Of a stretch of DNA of 64,000 bases, positions 57,172 to 64,000 are shown one piece after another. Origin of the DNA: a bacterium. Lineage in GTDB: Bacteria > Electryoneota > RPQS01. The position numbers were made by a program, and so were the translations under genes. The stretch is from contig JADKHW010000001.1 in assembly GCA_016721565.1 (NCBI GenBank), forward strand, positions 124,001-188,000. The letters are read 5' to 3'. The number at the start of each line of letters is the position of its first letter. Position 1 is the first letter of the stretch. The notes below the pieces were generated by a model. It made no database searches and had not been told where the DNA came from. It saw nothing but the letters and a program-made list of their open reading frames with translations.

Positions 57172-58664
57172 CGAATCAGGATAACTTTGATAGGAGTCGA
57201 GTCGCCACTTCGTATCCAATAGGCCCCGCTCGGTAAGTCCGGCACCGACAAGTGCACTGTGTTGACTTGCAAGTAGAGTTGCACCGTCGTGCTTTGCGCA
57301 AGTCTGCCTAAAACGTCATAGACATTGATGGTAGTCAGTCCCGCTCGATTTGGATTGATTGATAGCGTCAGATCTGAGTTAAATGGATTAGGATAAGCAC
57401 GCACAATTTCCGTTTGGCTCGGAACAACGTGTGTCGAATCAAATGTGAGCACGAATTCATTTTGCCCGTTTAGGTCAATAGTAAGATTGCCTTCATTTGA
57501 CACTCTATACAGCGCAAAACCGTCCAGCAACGCAATCCTATTTCTGGGCATATTCGTAAGCGTTACTTGAGTGTTTTGATTTACCGGATCCATTGATCTC
57601 CAGTCGCAGTAAAGCGTATCAATCTGCACCCACGGAAATACAAAGTTCACAGTTAGCCCAGCGACATTTTGCAGAAACACCAGATCAAGCCGCTTGGTTT
57701 CCTGCTCTTTTCGGATATCCCACCGCGCAAACGTATACGCAGAATCGCGGAGCGTAACGTCGCAATAGTAATATCGACCGTCTTCGTCAGCGGTAAGTGA
57801 TAGCGTATCCGGAAAACGATCTGCTGAGAATTGAGACAGCCACGGGATCACCTCTTCGGGAATCATGATATTAAATCCGTGACCTTCCCAACCTTGCGCG
57901 GCAAACCTCGACTGCGCACCGTTCTGTCTAAGGATTGCATAACGCTGCGCGTTATAGCCGTACGCATCCCACTCAAATTGCTCAGCTCCCCAGTTGCTCC
58001 AGATTGGAACAGTCAGACTATTGAAGTGCATACTCTCGGTCGTGTCTGCAAAATGCACTGCGCTATAGCGATGATACTCGTATGCAATCGAGTCTGACTC
58101 GCTGGGCAACCCGCCGAATGCAACGCGCATGGAGCGGTTTGTGTCCCCCATGGCAAGGTATTCTTCTTGCCTAAGCTGGCAATCAAGGATTTGCGACCCA
58201 CCAGCGGTTGCGGCGATGAAATAATCATCGTCATAGGCACAATTGTTGTTATGCCACACTTGCCCCGCAGCAGCGCCCATCGAAGCGCCGCACATGTAAA
58301 TTGAATCGTGCGAAAAGGGATAGTGCTCATCCAGCCATTCCAACATCGCCCGGCAATGTAGCTGCGGAAGTCGTGTATTCCAGTGTCGGTCATTCGGCCC
58401 TTGATGGCTTGCAATGATCCATCCTCGCTGTTCGCACATTTCATCGTACTGGTGAGCAAAGATCTCGACCAAAGATCCGCCCAATGCATGCCATCCCACA
58501 ATAATAGCGGGCGGATGATTCGGATCGTAATGTGACGGAATCTGCACATGGAATAATGCAGTGTCCCCAAACGCCGTCGTCGTAGAAGTTTCAAATTCAA
58601 GCGGTTGTGCCGTCGCTAAATTAGCGAATACACACCACAAGCATATGATTAGGACTGTCGGCAT
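57168..58664 (-). CDS. Secreted alpha/beta-hydrolase (esterase/PHB depolymerase-like) with C-terminal sorting domain
   Basis: 498 residues. Signal peptide MPTVLIICLWCVFANLATAQ. Hydrolase fold: HALGGSLVEIFAHQ near the oxyanion site, nucleophile elbow CGASMGAAAGQ (Ser in G-x-S-x-G) and a late His in WEGHGFNIMIPEEV. A beta domain follows, then the sorting domain RAYPNPFNSDLTLSI, INVYDVLGRLAQS and LPSGAYWIRS. The substrate is unknown. Its ATG shares the palindrome CATATG (58662-58667) with the divergent SDR start. Confidence 0.8.
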   Translation of the reverse strand: MPTVLIICLWCVFANLATAQPLEFETSTTTAFGDTALFHVQIPSHYDPNHPPAIIVGWHALGGSLVEIFAHQYDEMCEQRGWIIASHQGPNDRHWNTRLPQLHCRAMLEWLDEHYPFSHDSIYMCGASMGAAAGQVWHNNNCAYDDDYFIAATAGGSQILDCQLRQEEYLAMGDTNRSMRVAFGGLPSESDSIAYEYHRYSAVHFADTTESMHFNSLTVPIWSNWGAEQFEWDAYGYNAQRYAILRQNGAQSRFAAQGWEGHGFNIMIPEEVIPWLSQFSADRFPDTLSLTADEDGRYYYCDVTLRDSAYTFARWDIRKEQETKRLDLVFLQNVAGLTVNFVFPWVQIDTLYCDWRSMDPVNQNTQVTLTNMPRNRIALLDGFALYRVSNEGNLTIDLNGQNEFVLTFDSTHVVPSQTEIVRAYPNPFNSDLTLSINPNRAGLTTINVYDVLGRLAQSTTVQLYLQVNTVHLSVPDLPSGAYWIRSGDSTPIKVILIR

Positions 58665-59414
58665 ATGAATTATGAGTTAAATGGTAAAGTCGCGCTTGTA
58701 ACCGGCGCCGCGCGCGGTATCGGACGTGGCATTGCTCTGAAGCTTGCACAAGCAGGTGCAGATGTCATCGTTAACTATCTTGAGCGCGAGGATGCCGCCA
58801 ACGAAGTGGTAGAATGGATTCACGGAATTGGCCGTCGCGCCGTCGCGATTCAAGCCGATGTTTCCACCGAACACGGTGCAGATAAGCTCTTCTCAATGAT
58901 CCCACCGGAGTTTTCGCGATTGGATATTCTGGTGAATAACACAGGACCGTTCAAAGTCAAGAAAGTGCTCGAGACAACGTCGGAAGAATGGGACTTGATG
59001 TTACGCGGTAATCTCTTGAGTGCGTTTTGGGTAACTCAACGCGCCGTGCCAATAATTCTGCGCTCTGAAAATGGTGGTTCAATTATTTTTATCGGCGCAC
59101 CGAATGCCGAGCGTGTTGGTTCACAACATGTCTCGTGCGCATACTCAATTGCCAAAACGGGGGTCGTGATCCTCGCGCAGACCCTCGCACGCGACCTTGG
59201 ACCAAAGCACATCCGCTCCAATGTGATCAATCCGGGCTTTATTGAAAATGATGTGATGACACCCCGGATGCGCCAGTGGATGCCATCCGAAGTCCCTTTG
59301 GGGGAAATTGGCCACCCGGGAGACATCGCCGAGGCCGCTGTTTTCCTATCTTCAACCCAGGCCGCATACGTAAACGGTGCAGTCCTAAACGTCCACGGCG
59401 GGCTTTGGATTTGA
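58665..59414 (+). CDS. SDR-family oxidoreductase
   Basis: 249 residues. Classical short-chain dehydrogenase: cofactor motif TGAARGIGRG, NNTG in place of NNAG, active-site Tyr-x-x-x-Lys in YSIAKTG, and the C-terminal VNGAVLNVHGGLWI. The acidic position after the second strand is replaced (NYLERED), so cofactor preference is uncertain. It resembles FabG-like 3-oxoacyl reductases, but nothing nearby fixes the substrate. Confidence 0.88.
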   Translation: MNYELNGKVALVTGAARGIGRGIALKLAQAGADVIVNYLEREDAANEVVEWIHGIGRRAVAIQADVSTEHGADKLFSMIPPEFSRLDILVNNTGPFKVKKVLETTSEEWDLMLRGNLLSAFWVTQRAVPIILRSENGGSIIFIGAPNAERVGSQHVSCAYSIAKTGVVILAQTLARDLGPKHIRSNVINPGFIENDVMTPRMRQWMPSEVPLGEIGHPGDIAEAAVFLSSTQAAYVNGAVLNVHGGLWI

Positions 59415-59733
59415 GGCTAATTCAATATAATGCCTCTTATTAGAGATGCAAACCCGGCACACCCTCTGCTTAATCAACTTTTTGGCCCTACGTTGATATT
59501 CATGTGAGATTTTGTAAGAGTATATAAATCACATTATTAAAGTTATTCTTTCGGTGAAAGTCGCTTGGTTTTTGGGAAAATGTGCGCACGGCGCGCATTT
59601 TCTGCATTTATAGACAAGTGAGACTTTTTGTGTTTTCCCTTTCAAACTCATTGCATACCTGACTTTTTCCCTCTATTTTCACACGGTCTAAGTATTGTTT
59701 TGTCACCTTTTGTCCCGCCTTTTGGAGGATAGT
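59415..59733. other. Long intergenic region with a hairpin; promoter region of the C25 gene
   Basis: AT-rich gap of 319 bases with no credible gene. A strong hairpin, AAAATGTGCGC (59577-59587) with GCGCGCATTTT (59591-59601), loop ACG, one T-G pair, could end the SDR transcript, though only four U follow. Downstream AT-rich sequence and GGAGG just before the next ATG suggest the promoter and RBS of the large secreted protein. Confidence 0.55.
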
Positions 59734-62700
59734 ATGATCCGCATCCCAGCACGGTTCACATTTGGCCTGCTGACCCTGCTTATCGGGTCCGCCCTCGGCC
59801 TTGCAGCAACCGAGAGTTCGTCCTACCTGCACGTCTCCAGTTTCGCTCCCGAGTACACGGAGATTCGTTGGGAAGATCCCGAATTCAATGTTGCTTCACA
59901 AATGATTGATGGCGAGATGTTATCAGCCGTGGATATTCCCGGCGAACGCGTTCTTGTTCGCGAGGGCTATCCAGCGTTGCCTCACGTGACTCGCATCTAT
60001 CGCATCCCGAACACCGGTTCTGTTGAACTCGTTATCAATGGTGCCGAATACCGAGTGGAAGATAACTTCTATCCTGTACCGGCACGTCGTGAAGAGCAAT
60101 CTGGCTGGGGCCAGCCACTGAAGTCTCCGGCTGTCTATGGTGTGGATGAATGGTACCCGCCGGTGGTTGCCGAAATAAGCGCACCTAAAATCTTTCGTGA
60201 TTTTCGAATTGTAGAAGTAACACTCTACCCGGTTCAGGTCAACCCTGTAACGCGACAAGCACGATTCTATGATAACATCAATGCAGATATCGTTGCGAAT
60301 GACACGCCCGGCGAAAACGAGCTGCTTTTGAATCGCCGCCCCAGTGGTGAGTGGGCGCCAATGTATGATTCTTACATTGAAAACCTCGATGAAACAGCTT
60401 TAGATGACGTAGATTACAATCCCGGTAGCTATGCGATTATTTGCAAGAACAATGCGACCGCTCTGCAATGGGCGGATTCATTGAAGGATTGGCGTGAGCG
60501 ACTAGGCTTCACGGTTACCGTAGAAGCGCGTGACAATTGGACAGGCTCAACACTTTTGAGCTTTTTGCAGAACGCTTATACCACGTGGGATCCGCCACTC
60601 GAGTTTGCTTGCCTGTTAGGGGACGTGCAAGGTACGTGGGCAATTCCCACCAGCCCAAGTAGCAGATATGACCATGGATTTGCCGATTTGCAGGGCAACG
60701 ATGATTTTGAAGAAATCGGAGTTGGTCGTCTCTCCGTATCACAGGCAGGGCATTTCCCGCTAATCTTTAATAAGATCACGGCCTATGAGCGCACACCGTA
60801 CATGACCGATCCGTCGTGGTTTACGCGTGCATTCTTGTATGCAGGTACGGCAAATAACGTTAGCTCAAACGAGATTCTGATGCTTTGGGCTGCGGATATG
60901 TTCCGGAATTACACTGGTGTCACAACGCCCCAAGTTTCGACCCATAGTGGCAACGTTAGCAATTCGCTAATTGGCGAGCGCCTTACAGAGGGTGTTGCGT
61001 TCTTCTTGTGGCGTGGGACGGTTGTTGGTGAAATGAACAACTCCGCAGCTTCTTCAATGACGTCGTCAACAAAGCTCCCTATCGTTCTCACGATCACTTG
61101 TGGTTCTGGTGACTACGATCAGGGCGACGCCTTGAACGAGTCATGGTTGCTCGCTGGTACTGCCACAGCGCCGAAGGGTGGCGTAGCCGGTATCGGTACG
61201 GCGACGTTTAACACGCACGTGCCGTATAACAACACAATTGCAGGCGGCCTTGCCTACGCGATTACCAACCTCGGAATTCGGCATATCGGATCGGCACTGT
61301 CAGGTGCTAAAGCTGCGTTCCTGCAGTCTTTCCCCGGTGATGGCTGGGGAGCGCAGTTTACTTGGTGGAATAATCTTATGGGTGATCCGGGCCTCTCTAT
61401 GTGGACGGACGTTCCTGTTGTGATGGATGTAACCTACCCGACCACTGTGAATGTCGGTGCACGACGCATTCGCCCGCAGGTTGTGGACGATGCAACTGAT
61501 GAACCAATTGCTGATGCCTTAGTCGTCGTAATTAAGGACGGCGAAACGTTCGTTAAAGGATTCACTGATGCAGGCGGTTTTGTTGACCTGCCCGTTGTGG
61601 TGAACTCAACCGGTATAATGACACTGACGGTTTCCAAGCGAAATCACAAGCCGTTTCTTGCTGATATCAATTGCGTAAATTCCGACGAGATGGTCACTGT
61701 CCAAACTTTCGCTGTCGATGACGACAACACGGGTGGCACGAGCGGCAATAACGACGATCAGTTCAACCCAGGCGAGATAGTAGATTTGTCAGTCACATTA
61801 CGCAACTTTGGTACTGCTACGACAGCATCAAATATCAACGCAACCGTAACGTGCGACAATCCGGATGTAACAGTCATACAAGCAAATTCGACCTATCCAT
61901 CATTGTCGCCGGGCCAGCAAGCTGCCGGTAATACCGCGTTTCGCATTCAGCTTGCCCCGACGATGCTCCATGAAGAAGTGGCCAAGCTTACTTTTGAAGT
62001 TTCGTCTTCAACCGGCACTGCTTTTAGCACAGTCGCGTTAGACATTCAAGCGGGAAGCGCCGTATATGTTTCGTCGCAAATCACAGGCGGGAACAATAAC
62101 AATCGCCTTGATCCGGGTGAAACGGCTAACCTTCGTGTCACGGTGCGAAATGTGGGCGGTTTGGCCATGAACGGCGTAACTGCAACACTAATATCGCAAT
62201 ACAGTTTGCTCTCGATCAATGATGGAACGGGCGCATTCGGTGATATAGCAATTAACGGAACGGCGACGAGCGGTGCCAGTGATTTCGTTGTTCGCGCGAA
62301 TAGCGTTGGGTATCCCGGAAGTTTTGGGAATCTCGTCGTTATCTTGCAAACACCGAGTGGCTTTATTGATTCAGTGGCGTTCGCCTTACCAATTGGAGTT
62401 GCTGCTTCGACTGACCCAACTGGGCCCGATCCATACGGCTATCTGGCCTATGATAACGTGGATGTTGACTACGAATTTCACCGCAATTTTGATTGGACAG
62501 ATATCTCCGCTTCTGGAGTTCGTTTAACACATGCCAGCGCGGATCCGGGTGAGCAACAGCCGAACGGCCAGACAAACAGCGACGTGATCGCGTTGCCATT
62601 TGACTTTATGTTCTATGGCGAAACCTATGATACGTTAACGATTTGTTCGAATGGCTGGGCGGCTTTCGGAGACCAGGGCACTTTAGACATGTTCCGCAAC

Positions 62701-64000
62701 TATCCTATCCCCGGCCAACAAGCACCTGAAGCGATGATGGCACCGTTTTGGGACGACTTAAAAACCAATGGCAATGGCGACGGTGTTTTCTATCTTGACG
62801 ATCAAACAAATCACCGCCTAATCATCGAGTGGAATGCTGTTGGTGCCTTTGCCCAAAGCTCAAGCTTGGACTTCCAGCTTATTCTGCTGGATCCGGCGTT
62901 TTATCCGACCAACGACGGTAATGGAATTATCATTTTCCAATACGACAATGCACAGTCAGTAACGCAGGATAACTTCGAAGATGCGACAGGTGAGACGATT
63001 GGCATCCAAGCGCCGCGTTCGACGTTTGGCTTGCAATACCGTCACAGCGGTTCAAATGCGGCTGGTGCAAACGGTCTCGGAAATGATCGCGCTGTTGTGA
63101 TTACAACGGAGAAGCGGTTTGCCACCGGTATTGTAATGGGAACGGTAACGGATGAAGAAACCGGCCTGCCAGTTGACGGAGTTGTGATTTCACTTGATGG
63201 CGAAGAGGATATCGCCACAACGGATGTGCAGGGCCACTATACGATGATAGACGTCGAAATCGGCACCTACACGGTTCGTGCGACGAGATTCGGCTACAAT
63301 CAAGGATCTACAGCAAACTTTGTTGTTGAAATGGACAGCACGGAAGTCGCAAGCTTCAGTTTGACGCATCCGGAAGTTACGCTTTCTACAAATGCGCTGA
63401 ATGTGAATTTGCCCGGTGATCCGACTGAGCAATCCTTTGACATTGACAATGCCGGCAACGGCCCGCTTGATTTCCGTATTAGTCTTGAGTATCAGGCGGA
63501 GAACGGCGAACGCGGCAATTGGGCAACGATTGCTCATGAAAACGTGACCCAAGAAACACAAGATGCCCAGATTCTTGGGTGTGCGTTTGACGGAGACCGT
63601 TGGGTAGTCAGTGGCGGTTCGGGTCCTACCGGTCCGAACTTCCTATACTACTACGACCTAAACGGCAATTACATCGGCTCCGCAAATCAGCCGACAACGA
63701 CGCAATTCGGTTACTATGATCTCGCCTTTGACGGAGAGTACATCTATGGTAGTACCGACGGGCTTCAGGAGTTACAGGGTGTCGATTATTCGGGCAATAT
63801 TCGGATGACCGTTCCTTGCACGCAGGTCAGCCCGGCCCGTTGCATAGCTTACGATGCGGCATTGGATCAGTTCTGGGTTGCAGATTATAGCACGGCGATT
63901 TTCTGCATAGACCGCCAGGGCAACGAGCTACACCGTTTTACCAATAACTTGGACAAGACCGGAATGGCGTGGTACCCTGACGATCCTGATGGCTACAAGC
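59734..64000 (+). CDS. Giant secreted C25 (gingipain-like) family protein, 3' end off window
   Basis: More than 1,420 residues; the frame is open to the window edge. The ATG at 59734 has GGAGG 6 bases upstream and a signal peptide (FTFGLLTLLIGSALGLAA). Residues about 30-200 resemble the gingipain propeptide (EGYPALPHVTRIYRIP). The C25-like catalytic region has LLGDVQGTWAIPTSP, GNDDFEEIGVGRLS and the Cys motif VLTITCGSGDYDQGD. The expected His of a GHG motif is replaced in FFLWRGTVVGEMN, so activity is doubtful. CARDB-like repeats (GNNDDQFNPGEIVDLSVTL, NNNRLDPGETANLRVTV), a beta-sandwich, a carboxypeptidase-regulatory-like domain (VMGTVTDEETGLPVDGVVI) and a propeller start follow. A sorting domain is expected beyond the window. 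Confidence 0.82.
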   Translation, partial: MIRIPARFTFGLLTLLIGSALGLAATESSSYLHVSSFAPEYTEIRWEDPEFNVASQMIDGEMLSAVDIPGERVLVREGYPALPHVTRIYRIPNTGSVELVINGAEYRVEDNFYPVPARREEQSGWGQPLKSPAVYGVDEWYPPVVAEISAPKIFRDFRIVEVTLYPVQVNPVTRQARFYDNINADIVANDTPGENELLLNRRPSGEWAPMYDSYIENLDETALDDVDYNPGSYAIICKNNATALQWADSLKDWRERLGFTVTVEARDNWTGSTLLSFLQNAYTTWDPPLEFACLLGDVQGTWAIPTSPSSRYDHGFADLQGNDDFEEIGVGRLSVSQAGHFPLIFNKITAYERTPYMTDPSWFTRAFLYAGTANNVSSNEILMLWAADMFRNYTGVTTPQVSTHSGNVSNSLIGERLTEGVAFFLWRGTVVGEMNNSAASSMTSSTKLPIVLTITCGSGDYDQGDALNESWLLAGTATAPKGGVAGIGTATFNTHVPYNNTIAGGLAYAITNLGIRHIGSALSGAKAAFLQSFPGDGWGAQFTWWNNLMGDPGLSMWTDVPVVMDVTYPTTVNVGARRIRPQVVDDATDEPIADALVVVIKDGETFVKGFTDAGGFVDLPVVVNSTGIMTLTVSKRNHKPFLADINCVNSDEMVTVQTFAVDDDNTGGTSGNNDDQFNPGEIVDLSVTLRNFGTATTASNINATVTCDNPDVTVIQANSTYPSLSPGQQAAGNTAFRIQLAPTMLHEEVAKLTFEVSSSTGTAFSTVALDIQAGSAVYVSSQITGGNNNNRLDPGETANLRVTVRNVGGLAMNGVTATLISQYSLLSINDGTGAFGDIAINGTATSGASDFVVRANSVGYPGSFGNLVVILQTPSGFIDSVAFALPIGVAASTDPTGPDPYGYLAYDNVDVDYEFHRNFDWTDISASGVRLTHASADPGEQQPNGQTNSDVIALPFDFMFYGETYDTLTICSNGWAAFGDQGTLDMFRNYPIPGQQAPEAMMAPFWDDLKTNGNGDGVFYLDDQTNHRLIIEWNAVGAFAQSSSLDFQLILLDPAFYPTNDGNGIIIFQYDNAQSVTQDNFEDATGETIGIQAPRSTFGLQYRHSGSNAAGANGLGNDRAVVITTEKRFATGIVMGTVTDEETGLPVDGVVISLDGEEDIATTDVQGHYTMIDVEIGTYTVRATRFGYNQGSTANFVVEMDSTEVASFSLTHPEVTLSTNALNVNLPGDPTEQSFDIDNAGNGPLDFRISLEYQAENGERGNWATIAHENVTQETQDAQILGCAFDGDRWVVSGGSGPTGPNFLYYYDLNGNYIGSANQPTTTQFGYYDLAFDGEYIYGSTDGLQELQGVDYSGNIRMTVPCTQVSPARCIAYDAALDQFWVADYSTAIFCIDRQGNELHRFTNNLDKTGMAWYPDDPDGYK

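Overview
The window looks like a chromosomal contig from an uncultured bacterium of the FCB superphylum (the Bacteroidota, Calditrichota, Zixibacteria and KSB1 neighbourhood). The evidence is a set of large secreted proteins with C-terminal 'YPNPFN'-type / FlgD-like sorting domains, a PorV/PorQ-like outer-membrane protein, a gingipain-like (C25) protein and paired DUF3857/transglutaminase proteins, beside Gram-negative housekeeping genes. I cannot fix the phylum from this sequence. No phage, plasmid, IS element or CRISPR array was seen.

Layout. 1-4730 (minus): an envelope operon (helix-hairpin-helix outer-membrane protein, PorV-like protein, secreted OB-fold protein). 4914-10526 (plus): lytic transglycosylase, a selenocysteine-containing SelD read through an in-frame TGA, aspartate-semialdehyde dehydrogenase and a secreted sialidase-like propeller, closed by a perfect bidirectional terminator. 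10595-25953 (minus): a housekeeping run (BatA/VWA protein, gmhA, alaS, two small envelope proteins around recX, recA, a SRPBCC protein, thpR, cinA, pgpA, pgsA, recR, dnaX, a membrane protein, SRP RNA and a truncated tRNA-Ala). 26094-32528 (plus): a thioester-domain surface protein, two DUF3857/transglutaminase paralogues (one without its catalytic Cys) and a two-fold repeated membrane protein. 32746-40348 (plus): nuoABCDEFGHI of respiratory complex I, with no nuoJKLMN after it. 40433-49134 (plus): nitronate monooxygenase/FabK-like enzyme, panD, leucyl aminopeptidase, a block of almost pure G, ETF-quinone oxidoreductase, PHP phosphatase, metallo-hydrolase, aquaporin and a fused homocysteine methyltransferase/MTHFR. 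49131-64000: glutaryl-CoA dehydrogenase (minus), YfiH-type protein, glutamate dehydrogenase, thiamine pyrophosphokinase, a novel-looking GxDxY-repeat/HEAT secreted protein, M42 peptidase, secreted esterase (minus), SDR and the start of a giant C25-type protein.

The genes fit an aerobic or facultative heterotroph that degrades peptides and amino acids: M42 and leucyl aminopeptidases, glutamate and glutaryl-CoA dehydrogenases, and electron entry to quinone through complex I and ETF-QO. It also exports many sorted surface proteins.

A caution runs through the whole window. At least twelve conserved genes are broken by single-base indels or a stop, three loci seem to have lost internal segments (tRNA-Ala/SRP RNA, nuoG, ETF-QO), and 43271-43645 is nearly pure G. 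Most of this is better explained by assembly error than by gene decay. Where the frame could be reconstructed by hand I give one gene over the whole span and say where it breaks.
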